Source of the DNA: an uncultured Paludibacter sp.
Lineage (GTDB): Bacteria; Bacteroidota; Bacteroidia; Bacteroidales; Paludibacteraceae
Assembly: GCA_937927845.1 (NCBI GenBank)
Contig: CALFXE010000089.1
Location: 1-64,000 of the forward strand
Reading direction: 5' to 3'
Length of the DNA stretch: 64,000 bases
How positions within the stretch are numbered: position 1 is the stretch's first letter; each line of letters begins with the position of its first letter. Positions 53,301-61,226 of this stretch are shown here, in pieces. The notes beneath the pieces were generated by a model. The model had not been told where the DNA came from. It saw only the letters and a program-made list of their open reading frames with translations, and ran no database searches. Made by a program: the position numbers and the translations under genes.

Positions 53301-56300
53301 TCGGGCGAAGGACCTCCTTGTGCATATTGATAACCGAAACCACTCAATGCATTATCCGACACCATAATAGTTGCAGAACCGTTTGTAGCTAATACTCTTC
53401 CGCTTACGGCTACACTTTTAGTAGTAGCACCGGTTGATGTTAAAGTAACTGCAACAGGTCCGTATGTGTTTGTGCTTAAACCGGCATTCATCCTAACATA
53501 TAAGGTAGTTGGATTTACTGTTCCTCCTGACTGCGTGAAGGTTACGGAAGAAGACCATGATATACCGTTCAATGAAATTTGGAAATTAGTAGGTGCAGTT
53601 GCTACTATATTTGCAGTTAAGTTTGTTCCGCTTACAGTAAGAGTTTGAGTTCCCGATGGTCCTGCTCCCTGAGTGTAAATAAAACAAGGTACTATAGAGC
53701 GAGAATTATATATTACGGATCCCGGTGTTACTGTTCCTGAACAACTTACTACTTTTGGGGTTGCATATAATGAAGTAGCAGTTACATTCTGATTAAATGT
53801 ACCTACTCCAATACCGGCTTTTAATCTAACATAAATTGTTGTGTTACTTAATGTTCCGCCTGAGGGCACAAGTTTTAGAGTAGAAGAAGTGTAGCCTGAA
53901 TTGTATGAGGTACTGATTTCATATGCTGCCGGTGCTGCCAGTCGTACTGTGTCCACTAAGTTTGTGCCGTTCACAACAAACGATTGATAGAGTGATGGTC
54001 CCTGACCGAAAATATACGTAAACCCACTAAGCGAACTCGGCGATACATTAACAACCGGTGCTGTTACAACTTGTCCGTTCTGTATCACTTCCTTAGTTGT
54101 TGCTCCTGCTGAAGTGGCGCGTATAGTATCTTTATATGTTCCAATAGCCAATCCTGCTTTTAATCTCACATATACTTCGGTAGGAGCAAGGGTGTTGTTA
54201 ACTACATTAAGTATAACAGGATTTGTTGGTGTAAAGCCATTACCACCTATAGTTGAAATTTCGTAATGCGTAGTAGGTTGTAATGTAACGTTAGTTGATA
54301 GATATACTCCGCTTACAGTAAATGACTGTATGTTAGATGGTCCGTATGCTACCGGATAACCATATCCTGATACAGAAGATACAGATGTGTAGATAATTGC
54401 ATTTGTCTGTGCTAATGTGAAAAATCTGGTTGTACCTATTGCATTTGATACACTTACACCTTTTTGCTCTGTTGTTCCAAATAATGATGTGTATGTACCT
54501 GATTGAGTAGTACTTCCTGCTATTGAGTTTAATGGTGTAATATTAGCCGATCTCGAAACTGAAATTTTACTATTTGTAAAGTTCCCTGTAGTAGCTAATT
54601 GCCAATATTCTGATGTACTTTTTGATAATAATGTTCCGTCGACACTACCACCCGGATTGGCAGCAAATGCCTCTGCTCTTGCAGTTATCGTGCCCGATCC
54701 TGTTGTTGGGTCATTTAATGTGAATGGATAATAATTTGAGCCTTTACCTACAGGGAATAGATAAGTTGATGATGCAGATAAGTTTGCAGGTAAATACCTT
54801 TGTAAGGGTCCGATTATATAAGATGTACTCGAACCTCCTGTTACAGCTGATGCTGAAGTATTTGTAACGCTCAACAAATTAGTAACTGTTGTGGTGATTG
54901 TGCCGTTTTGTAACGAAAGCTGATTGGATACGGAAGCTGCTTTTGATAGGGTTACGCTACCTGCACCTTTATTTACAGTTATATTATAAAAACCGAGTGT
55001 TGAAGAGCCAGAAATAGTTTGGTTGTTATTGCCTGAGAATACAACAGTTCCGGTACCGGGTGTAAATGTATTGTTAATCGTAAAATTACCTTGTGAGGTG
55101 ATTTGATAGTTAGCGGTAGTCAGTGGTCCGCCTATGGTCAAGTCTCCTCGCACTTCGATATTACTTGTCAAGGTCTTTGTTCCGCTTGTACCTGATATTA
55201 TTAAATTTGAATAAGATATATCACCGTATATGTTCTGATTGCCATTTAGACTGTAATCTACGGTACTTCCGTTTTGTAAGTCTACTCCTGCGAAGTTAGT
55301 AAAATTCGTAGCTCCTCCTAAATAAGCATAGCCTGTAGATGAAACAGTTAAAGTACCTTTGCCTGCACCATCTAAAGTATATATACCTGTACTTAAAATT
55401 CCATGTGCTGTAAGCTTATTCACTGATGCATTTGCTGTTAAAGTTACAGTATGTCCGCTTTGTATTACTGCTGAATGATCACCGGCAGTAGGCGAGAGGG
55501 TGGTGTTATACCAGCTTGTGCTATCTAAGGAAGCTTGCCAGGTAGTTGTGCCATTCCAGTTGCCTGATTGCCTACTGCGAAAATAGCGTACGGCCTTTAT
55601 GCTTGCGGCTGTCATAGAAATATACGAGCTACCTGACATGGTAACGGTGGGGTTGTCGGTACCATCGGCTGTGGGTATGGTTCTGTTTCCTACAGCATTG
55701 CGTACAGGATTATTTCCCAAATTAGGATCTGCGATCCAATTTGTACCAAAATTGCTGATGGTTCGTGCATTGCTCGAACCACGATCGGAACATAGCACCT
55801 TAACAGGCTGATCGCCGTTGTGTATAGTTAACGTTGTTCCGAATGTAAAGCTTGTTACTGTACTGCTATTATTGTAGTTTTGTGAGTTAGTAATAAAATC
55901 GGTTTGATTCACATTCTCGAACACTGCTGCAAACACGGCATTTCTTCTTGTGGTACCTCCACTAATAGACACAGATAAGGTGTTGCTTGAAGCTAAATCG
56001 AGTTCCGATTCCTGAAGATAGTACAATGCTGTATGTGCACGTCTTGAAGTGCTTAAATCATCGTTGATGGAAGTTAAAGTACGACCTCCATAGGTGATAC
56101 TTACCGTTCTGGAGCCGTTGGCGGTGCGGGCTGTAGCAATAGCAACCACCAAAAGCCTATTCTTATTACTTCCGGCAGGAACGTTATAAGTCATGTTTCC
56201 TGGATTGTCCGTATTGTTGTACAAAGTTGTCCAGTTGCTTAATATAGTTACTTGTGCAGACACTATAGCTGGTACAAAAAACAAAGCCATCAATGTAAAA

Positions 56301-56347
56301 AGCATTGTTAACTTACCGACTTTTATATGTTGAAAACAGTCTTTCAT
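50303..56347 (-). CDS. 2014-residue T9SS surface protein with four tandem Ig-like repeats
   Basis: The protein starts at ATG 56347 with a signal peptide (LTMLFTLMALFFVPAIVSAQ). In order: an N-terminal domain of about 240 residues, beta-rich repeats (GTLTVSSTGYAYLGGATNF, NFTINNTFTPGTGTVVFSG), four tandem domains of about 105 residues with the pattern ExST..GxG ... IYVRLKAGLxxGTY, a jelly-roll carbohydrate-binding-like domain (LIYNGDFEQGNYGF ... NDFTVDDIEF), a PKD/Ig-like domain (SANPILEGSPVTFTAIPENPGSTPTYQWYVNG), then a C-terminal half shared with its neighbour and a T9SS sorting domain (IIRLFSLSGNLIS ... GIYLLSIETEQNNITKKIVIN). It looks like an adhesin or matrix protein; ligand unknown. It has its own promoter. 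The in-frame start at 56383 adds 12 unlikely residues. Confidence 0.88.
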   Translation of the reverse strand: MKDCFQHIKVGKLTMLFTLMALFFVPAIVSAQVTILSNWTTLYNNTDNPGNMTYNVPAGSNKNRLLVVAIATARTANGSRTVSITYGGRTLTSINDDLSTSRRAHTALYYLQESELDLASSNTLSVSISGGTTRRNAVFAAVFENVNQTDFITNSQNYNNSSTVTSFTFGTTLTIHNGDQPVKVLCSDRGSSNARTISNFGTNWIADPNLGNNPVRNAVGNRTIPTADGTDNPTVTMSGSSYISMTAASIKAVRYFRSRQSGNWNGTTTWQASLDSTSWYNTTLSPTAGDHSAVIQSGHTVTLTANASVNKLTAHGILSTGIYTLDGAGKGTLTVSSTGYAYLGGATNFTNFAGVDLQNGSTVDYSLNGNQNIYGDISYSNLIISGTSGTKTLTSNIEVRGDLTIGGPLTTANYQITSQGNFTINNTFTPGTGTVVFSGNNNQTISGSSTLGFYNITVNKGAGSVTLSKAASVSNQLSLQNGTITTTVTNLLSVTNTSASAVTGGSSTSYIIGPLQRYLPANLSASSTYLFPVGKGSNYYPFTLNDPTTGSGTITARAEAFAANPGGSVDGTLLSKSTSEYWQLATTGNFTNSKISVSRSANITPLNSIAGSTTQSGTYTSLFGTTEQKGVSVSNAIGTTRFFTLAQTNAIIYTSVSSVSGYGYPVAYGPSNIQSFTVSGVYLSTNVTLQPTTHYEISTIGGNGFTPTNPVILNVVNNTLAPTEVYVRLKAGLAIGTYKDTIRATSAGATTKEVIQNGQVVTAPVVNVSPSSLSGFTYIFGQGPSLYQSFVVNGTNLVDTVRLAAPAAYEISTSYNSGYTSSTLKLVPSGGTLSNTTIYVRLKAGIGVGTFNQNVTATSLYATPKVVSCSGTVTPGSVIYNSRSIVPCFIYTQGAGPSGTQTLTVSGTNLTANIVATAPTNFQISLNGISWSSSVTFTQSGGTVNPTTLYVRMNAGLSTNTYGPVAVTLTSTGATTKSVAVSGRVLATNGSATIMVSDNALSGFGYQYAQGGPSPERYIVVSGSRLTGGNLVITPPSNFEISTTSGSGFTSSAITLTRTSNTVAPTLIYIRLKAGLAVNTYSQTMTVVSGSTSNNVTLVGKVYASPLISTTGSGQYCQGSTINLTSSGDDIQNRYWEGPNDFYSNLQNPTLPNANTNLSGQYSVTGNVIIGGNLIYNGDFEQGNYGFGSGYEYVAPTSNALWPEATYTVVANPSSVHNNFSSCSDHTPSPGTMQIVINGSYIAGVVIWSQSVAVTPNADYEFSYWVQSVVAEAPSQLQLYVNGVAAGPIYTANLNTCEIKQFIYNTSAGSNAILNLELINQNTAASGNDFTVDDIEFKQILWASDTVDIEVSETYPVSVSITPSANPILEGSPVTFTAIPENPGSTPTYQWYVNGVPAGTNSSTFTSSELSDDDEVKCVLTSSLACTTGNPATSNTVLMDVIPNTNYWIGTTDTDWSKTSNWTAGFVPGAGENVEFATTANNGGSPAVNDLILDTDRTIGSYINATNFKLIIPVEKSLIINGSITTGGNNRILVQAASNKTNGSLLFPNESNPVYGTVEMWSKGYVDGDCDCPNDKYIWQFFGPPVHNFTLDNYDDVFYQSAIRRYDESKQTAKEGSQWVQLVHGSIIEKFKGYEIANKPDPKKLIFEGRLVNDNLSTGELPVTTGSYYKGWHLLSNPYTAAISVKDITFGSGMDQTVYLYTTGSFNDWRNNAGDHGTVSVWDDSSPVANGQYLAIPKNIAGFSVSTAVIPSMQGFMVGVSNRVSPPPTGKTVSYNYSSSVKNTQQQRVKKHQVEEKPYIYTTLTIMGGDNIDKIWIFTDDECTPDYDNGWDGRKIISDDKKLNIYATQSSEQFQIHSTNNMNGTSIGVIPAIDQEIYTLYVRHNNTDLQYNQIYLYDNITRNFIDITSDKSTYSFISSAGDIQDRFKIIATTSESFDDETNMVDIHVEQNTVFVNNKMDKDGIIRLFSLSGNLISSAPAKSNIITEVRAGIKGIYLLSIETEQNNITKKIVIN

Positions 56348-56484
56348 AAGTCTATTCCGCTCTTGATTATATTCACACTCCAACAGTACAATATGTATAT
56401 CAACTTCATTTATTGTTTAGTTAGACGATATTATATAACTATAACTTTTTGAAATAATTACAATAATCTTTCTAAAATACTCAG

Positions 56485-56514
56485 CAAAGATAAGCTATTA
56501 ACTTTATTTCACAA
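56485..56514 (-). promoter_or_regulatory. Promoter of the surface-protein locus
   Basis: Minus strand TTG at 56514-56512, 19-nt spacer, TATCTTTG at 56492-56485: a strong Bacteroidetes promoter in the gap after uppP, leaving an AT-rich leader of about 130 nt before the ATG at 56347. Confidence 0.65.
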
Positions 56515-56573
56515 TATTTAAAATCAAAATAATAACATTTTTTTGGAAAATTGTTTGATTTGTGCAATAAAAA

Positions 56574-57368
56574 TCAAATAATGTCTAACTTGTTACCTGT
56601 AAACAGTAATATTAAAATTAAACAACCTATAATTATTCTATAAACTCCAAACGCTTTAAATCCATATTTTGTAAGAATACCAATGAATAATTTTATAGCT
56701 GCCATAGCTACAATAAAGGCTACAATATTGCCGATTAAAAGTGTAGTCAGATTGTCAGTTAATATACTTATTGATGCGGGATCTTTAAAGGTTTTCAGCA
56801 GAGTGTATCCTGATGCTGCTGCCATAGTCGGCACTGCCAAAAAGAACGAAAACTCAGCAGAATTCTTTCTGTTTAATCCTGTAGTCATACCACCTACTAT
56901 AGTTGCCATAGAACGCGACACTCCCGGTATCATCGCTATACACTGATAAAAACCAATCTTTAATGCCCGCTTCCAATCCATTTCCTGTTCGGTATCAGTG
57001 TTTTTAAACCATTTGTCGACAAACAGCATCAAAACACCGCCTAACACGAGCATTGTGGCAACAACCCATATGTTTTCAAGTAATGAATCTATAAAATCAC
57101 CTGCTAAAAATCCTATTACTGCTGCCGGAATAAAGGCTATAAGAAGCTTTAAGTAAAAATCCCACGACTGAAAAAATCTTTTCCAGTACAACACTATAAC
57201 TGATAAAATAGCACCGAATTGAATATTTACCGTAAATATCTTTACAAAATCGGTAATTTCCATTCCTAAAAGGTTCTGGGTTATAATCATATGTCCGGTT
57301 GAAGATACCGGTAAAAATTCTGTTAAGCCCTCTACTATAGCTATAACGATAGTTTCAAATAAACTCAT
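56574..57368 (-). CDS. uppP: Undecaprenyl-diphosphatase, BacA/UppP family
   Basis: UppP recycles the wall-lipid carrier by dephosphorylating undecaprenyl diphosphate. The 264-residue polytopic protein has both signature blocks: [18 protein letters not shown] near residue 14 and [32 protein letters not shown] near residue 150. Its start overlaps the DUF3098 stop (ATGA). The next gene downstream in relatives is truB; here an independent surface-protein promoter lies between. Bacitracin resistance can result from overexpression in other species, but the normal role is housekeeping. Confidence 0.95.
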   Translation of the reverse strand: MSLFETIVIAIVEGLTEFLPVSSTGHMIITQNLLGMEITDFVKIFTVNIQFGAILSVIVLYWKRFFQSWDFYLKLLIAFIPAAVIGFLAGDFIDSLLENIWVVATMLVLGGVLMLFVDKWFKNTDTEQEMDWKRALKIGFYQCIAMIPGVSRSMATIVGGMTTGLNRKNSAEFSFFLAVPTMAAASGYTLLKTFKDPASISILTDNLTTLLIGNIVAFIVAMAAIKLFIGILTKYGFKAFGVYRIIIGCLILILLFTGNKLDII

Positions 57369-57589
57369 TTCTTCTTAGGCTTATATAAAATTGCAAAAAT
57401 TATAAACACAAATCCGAATAATGATATCATCGGACCTATGGTTATTCGTCTTGTACTGAAAATATCAGGATTAAACTCTACTTCTGTTGTAGAACCCGTC
57501 ATCAATAAAAACCCTACTACTATAATGATAAATCCTATTGCTATCAATAGTAGATTAAGCTTGCTTAGAATAAATTTTTTATCTTCCAT
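57365..57589 (-). CDS. DUF3098 small membrane protein
   Basis: The 74-residue protein has two transmembrane helices ([20 protein letters not shown] and [17 protein letters not shown]) around a short loop with [16 protein letters not shown], the pattern of DUF3098, a Bacteroidetes family located between ftsX and uppP. It overlaps uppP by 4 nt. A 147-bp heptamer array lies between it and ftsX, ending 17 nt before its start. Function unknown; coupling to UppP or FtsX is inferred from synteny. Confidence 0.88.
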   Translation of the reverse strand: MEDKKFILSKLNLLLIAIGFIIIVVGFLLMTGSTTEVEFNPDIFSTRRITIGPMISLFGFVFIIFAILYKPKKK

Positions 57590-57606
57590 AATAATATATT
57601 AAATAA

Positions 57607-57753
57607 TTGACAATTGACAGTTGACAGTTGACAATTGACAATTGGTGATTAGTGATTGGTAATTCTCAACTCTTAATTCTTAATTCTTAATTTTTAATTC
57701 TTAATTTTTAATTTTTAATTCTCCATTGTCAATTGTCCATTGTCCATTGTCAA
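57607..57753. repeat. Array of 21 in-phase heptamers between ftsX and DUF3098
   Basis: Twenty-one consecutive 7-mers without a break, mostly TTnnnAA (TTGACAA, TTGACAG, TTCTTAA, TTTTTAA, TTGTCAA, TTGTCCA, TTGGTAA). Blocks of like units follow one another, and the two ends (TTGACAA and TTGTCAA) are reverse complements, so the array could fold. It begins at the base next to the ftsX stop codon. Confidence 0.95.
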
Positions 57754-58632
57754 TTAAACAAAGTACATCTCATTCGTCTGCATTCTCAGGTATTTGCCAA
57801 CTGCCGTATACGATGAAATTGCTGATAGACTTATGCCTGCAAATATCACAATCAGAGCTACTTCCAACATTGTTGTTGTCTGTAAAGCGAACATATTGAT
57901 ACCTAAGCTTCTTTGTACGTATATAATCACTCCTGATAACAACCCTAAAGAAATTAACGATGCTATAAAGCCATTTATTATCCCTTGTGTGATATATGGT
58001 TTACGAATAAACCATCCTGTAGCACCCACTAATTTCATTGTGTTTATCAAAAATCTGTTGGAATATATCGAAACACGAATGGTATTGTTCATTAATGTGA
58101 CAGAAATCAATAATAATATAGTTGCCACAAGTAACAGGATAAAACTTATCTTTGTGATGTTATCGTTTACTAAATTTACCAAGTCTTTTTGATAATTTAA
58201 TCTTTGTATGCCATCAAGGGTTTTAATGCGCGATTCTAATTTTTCAACACTGTCATTATTAGCGTATTCTGCATGTAACTTCACTTCGAAAGATGCCATC
58301 AGTGGGTTGTAGCCCAAGTATTTCTGAGGATCTTCGCCCATACTTTGAATATGTTCTTTAAGTGCATCTTCTTTGGATATGTATGTTGTGGATTTTACAT
58401 AACGCGATTTGTTTAAATAATCTTCTATGCGTTTGGTGTTTTGCTCTGATATGCTTTCATTTAAAATAATAGACAGACTGATGTTCTCTCTAATCTCTCT
58501 ACTTAAATCTCTGGCACTGAATATCAACAATGATACTAAACCTAACAGGAATAGCACCATCGACATACTTATCGTAGAGGTAACACTGATTTTATTTATC
58601 CTATATCTTCCTTTTTTACTTTCGTCGTTCAT
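57754..58632 (-). CDS. ftsX: Cell division permease-like protein FtsX
   Basis: FtsX, with the ATPase FtsE, transmits signals to peptidoglycan hydrolases at the division site. The 292-residue protein has a cytoplasmic N-terminus, first helix (STISMSMVLFLLGLVSLLIF), an extracytoplasmic domain (residues 45-165: SISEQNTKRIEDYL ... SFEVKL) and three more helices at the C-terminus, the FtsX topology. ftsE is not in the window, which is common in Bacteroidetes. The start lies 12 nt after the yfhO stop. Confidence 0.93.
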   Translation of the reverse strand: MNDESKKGRYRINKISVTSTISMSMVLFLLGLVSLLIFSARDLSREIRENISLSIILNESISEQNTKRIEDYLNKSRYVKSTTYISKEDALKEHIQSMGEDPQKYLGYNPLMASFEVKLHAEYANNDSVEKLESRIKTLDGIQRLNYQKDLVNLVNDNITKISFILLLVATILLLISVTLMNNTIRVSIYSNRFLINTMKLVGATGWFIRKPYITQGIINGFIASLISLGLLSGVIIYVQRSLGINMFALQTTTMLEVALIVIFAGISLSAISSYTAVGKYLRMQTNEMYFV

Positions 58633-58644
58633 AAATCTTCTGAA

Positions 58645-61140
58645 TTATAACTTCTTAGATGCTTTTTTACGTATGTGTAATATGTAAAGTATTATGCAGC
58701 TAATGAGTATTAATGATGATATTAATGCTATGACATTACCAATATTATACGATCTTGGTTCAAATTTAAAATCTATTTGATAATTACCGGCTTTCAATGG
58801 CATTGCTCTTAATAGATAATTAGCTCTGAAATATGATACTTTTTCTCCATTTATATAAGCATTCCATCCTTTATCATAATATATTTCTGAAAATACCGCC
58901 ACTTGATCTGATGTGGAATTAAAATCATAAATTAAATGATTAGGCTGATATGATTTTAATGTTATGTAATCTCCTTCCGATGGCTTTCCTGCTTGTAAAG
59001 CTGTGGTTAGTTGTCTGTTATCGACTACTACCTCTGTTTTGGTATTTATCTCTCCAAGTTTTAGCATTTCATCGTCTGCACTGTTTACCTCAATAATATT
59101 ATCAACAAACCATGCATTGCCATTGGCATATGGATTTGTTAAAGGCATTGCATCAGGATTGAAAATTACATATTTCAAATTCAGCATATTTAATATGTTC
59201 AGGGTTTGTGCCAATGAATCAAACTGTTCAATACTTTGTATTTGTGTAAACTTTTGTATTTCATCTGACAGATGCAAATTGATAAGTTCCTGATAACGTC
59301 TTAATTTAGCTGCATGATATCCTCCAATGTTTTTGTGGAAATAAGATGGTGAAGCATCGTTGAATAAATTAACTGTGAGATTTAATACCCTAAACTGACT
59401 TTTATCTTGCAGTATATATTTATCTGCTTCGGTTGGTTTGATAAGGTTGTTGACATTTCTTGCTTTACCGAAATTATCGTCATTCAAATATCTTTTTGCA
59501 ATCGGCATTAAGTCTACTAAAATTAAAATACCAACAGCTATTATTGCTATGTTTTGCTTTAAAATATTCTTCAGATATAGTATTATAACTGTTGTGGTTA
59601 TCAGTATGAAAATTAACGAACGTAGGGCATCGGTTTGTAACATTGCTTTCCTGTCCAATGCTAATGTCTCAGTCAGAAAAGAGAAGTCGGCTTGATATGC
59701 ACTACTATATTGTTGCGCTATCATAAAATCCGATTCACTTGTGAATGTACCTGCTAATGAAGGTATTATAGCGAAAATCAATGCAATGCCCCCTGTGATG
59801 GCTGTTCCGGTTATTATAGCTTTGTTGAGTTTTTTCTTATCAGACTTTCCACTGAAAATTTCTTTTAAAGTCAGCATGGCAATCAAAGTAATTCCAAATC
59901 CTGCTGCTACTAAAGTCATGGATACTGTACGGAACTTGTTATATAATGGCACATAATCGATGAATATATCAGTCAGCCATTGAAAATTTCTTCCCCATGA
60001 CAGCATAACAGTAAGTATAATCATAGGAATCAGCCACCATAATATTTTTTTATCTAATATGAATAGCCCTATCACAAACAATAACATTACTATTGCACCA
60101 ATATATACCGGTCCGGATGTGCCAGGTTGCGTACCCCAATATGTATTGAAGCGCAGACTGTCCATGATCTTATCGATATTACCTCGACCGAATAACTGAG
60201 ATATTTGTTGGGCAGTATGACTGTCTTTTCCAAGTTTGCCACCGCTTGCTCCACCTTTGAAATTAGGTATAAGCAGTGTCATAGTCTCGTCAACACCATA
60301 GCTCCATTGAGTGATATAGTCTTTGCTTAATCCTTCTTGCGAACTGTCGGCATCAATGCTCAGTCCGTTTGATTCTCCACGCATTGTATATTTGCTGTAC
60401 TCGTTAGTGGTCAAAAGCGAAGTCGCATTCATTCCTATTGCTAAAACTGCTGCTGCGAGTGCCAATCCTGTTGATTGCAGAAAGTCCTTCAACTTTTTCT
60501 CTTTTATACTGTATATCAGCTCAACTATTCCAAAAATCAATACGATTATTAATGTATAGTACAATATCTGAATATGGTTGGCTCTGATGGCTAAACTTAA
60601 AAAGAAGGCTGTAAGTATACTGCCGATAATTTTTTTATCTCTGAATGTCAGAAAGATACTCCCAATCAATGGTGCCATATAAGCAATAGTAACAGCTTTG
60701 GTATTATGACCCGCTCCGATGATTATAAAATTGTATGAGGCAAATGTGAAGGCTATCGATCCGACTATTGCCAACCAAGGATTTAGTCTGAAATTTAACA
60801 TCAGAATATAAAATCCTAAAAAGTAAAGTATAAGGAAAAAGATAGTAGTAGGAAACAGTCGCAAAACATCTTCAACGTACTTCACCAAGTTATTCGGTTG
60901 ATCCATTGTAATCATATAAGTAGGCATTCCACCAAACATTGAGTTGGTCCAAAGTGTTACATCATCGTTATTCTTGTTATAGTCTGATGTTTCTTTCGAC
61001 ATACACATCCAGCTTTCGGTATCATGACCGAGAAGTTGTTTGCCATCTAAAACCGGTTTCATGTAAAAGAATGACAGTACAATAAACAGGACGATTGCAA
61101 TAAAATGTGGAGTAGCTTTCTTTATGATGTTATTTTGCAT
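58645..61140 (-). CDS. YfhO-family multi-pass membrane protein
   Basis: The 831-residue protein has about 13 transmembrane helices and matches the YfhO family, GT-C-like proteins seen in Gram-positive bacteria (lipoteichoic acid glycosylation) and Bacteroidetes. Features include an acidic first loop (GHDTESWMCMSKETSDYN, LWTNSMFGGMPTYM) and a C-terminal soluble domain ending YDKGWNAYINGEKVSYFRANYLLRAMPLKAG, typical of the family. I use ATG 61140 rather than 61191, as the upstream residues lie beyond the promoter. Acceptor unknown. It heads the operon with ftsX, DUF3098 and uppP, so envelope work is likely. Confidence 0.88.
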   Translation of the reverse strand: MQNNIIKKATPHFIAIVLFIVLSFFYMKPVLDGKQLLGHDTESWMCMSKETSDYNKNNDDVTLWTNSMFGGMPTYMITMDQPNNLVKYVEDVLRLFPTTIFFLILYFLGFYILMLNFRLNPWLAIVGSIAFTFASYNFIIIGAGHNTKAVTIAYMAPLIGSIFLTFRDKKIIGSILTAFFLSLAIRANHIQILYYTLIIVLIFGIVELIYSIKEKKLKDFLQSTGLALAAAVLAIGMNATSLLTTNEYSKYTMRGESNGLSIDADSSQEGLSKDYITQWSYGVDETMTLLIPNFKGGASGGKLGKDSHTAQQISQLFGRGNIDKIMDSLRFNTYWGTQPGTSGPVYIGAIVMLLFVIGLFILDKKILWWLIPMIILTVMLSWGRNFQWLTDIFIDYVPLYNKFRTVSMTLVAAGFGITLIAMLTLKEIFSGKSDKKKLNKAIITGTAITGGIALIFAIIPSLAGTFTSESDFMIAQQYSSAYQADFSFLTETLALDRKAMLQTDALRSLIFILITTTVIILYLKNILKQNIAIIAVGILILVDLMPIAKRYLNDDNFGKARNVNNLIKPTEADKYILQDKSQFRVLNLTVNLFNDASPSYFHKNIGGYHAAKLRRYQELINLHLSDEIQKFTQIQSIEQFDSLAQTLNILNMLNLKYVIFNPDAMPLTNPYANGNAWFVDNIIEVNSADDEMLKLGEINTKTEVVVDNRQLTTALQAGKPSEGDYITLKSYQPNHLIYDFNSTSDQVAVFSEIYYDKGWNAYINGEKVSYFRANYLLRAMPLKAGNYQIDFKFEPRSYNIGNVIALISSLILISCIILYILHIRKKASKKL

Positions 61141-61180
61141 GAAAATATTAAAATATAGTAGAATTAGGGGAAAAATCGTA

Positions 61181-61211
61181 CAAAAATACATTTAATAATG
61201 TAAATTTGCAA
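61181..61211 (-). promoter_or_regulatory. Promoter of the yfhO-ftsX-DUF3098-uppP operon
   Basis: Minus strand TTG at 61211-61209, 20-nt spacer, TATTTTTG at 61188-61181, about 40 nt before the ATG at 61140. This position excludes the longer start at 61191. Confidence 0.7.
61201..61208 (+). promoter_or_regulatory. Putative -7 box for sufS
   Basis: TAAATTTG (TAnnTTTG), 18 nt before the sufS ATG at 61227 and inside the spacer of the divergent yfhO promoter, so the two promoters overlap. Confidence 0.45.
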
Positions 61212-61226
61212 TTCATTATAAATAAA

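Noticed and set aside
46366..56383. Prophage, IS or integrative element as the source of the surface locus
   Set aside because: No integrase, transposase, terminal inverted repeats, target duplications or tRNA-end duplication could be seen at either border.
57607..57753. Possible CRISPR array
   Set aside because: The units are 7 nt with no spacers of constant length, and no cas gene is present. It is a short-period repeat, not a CRISPR.
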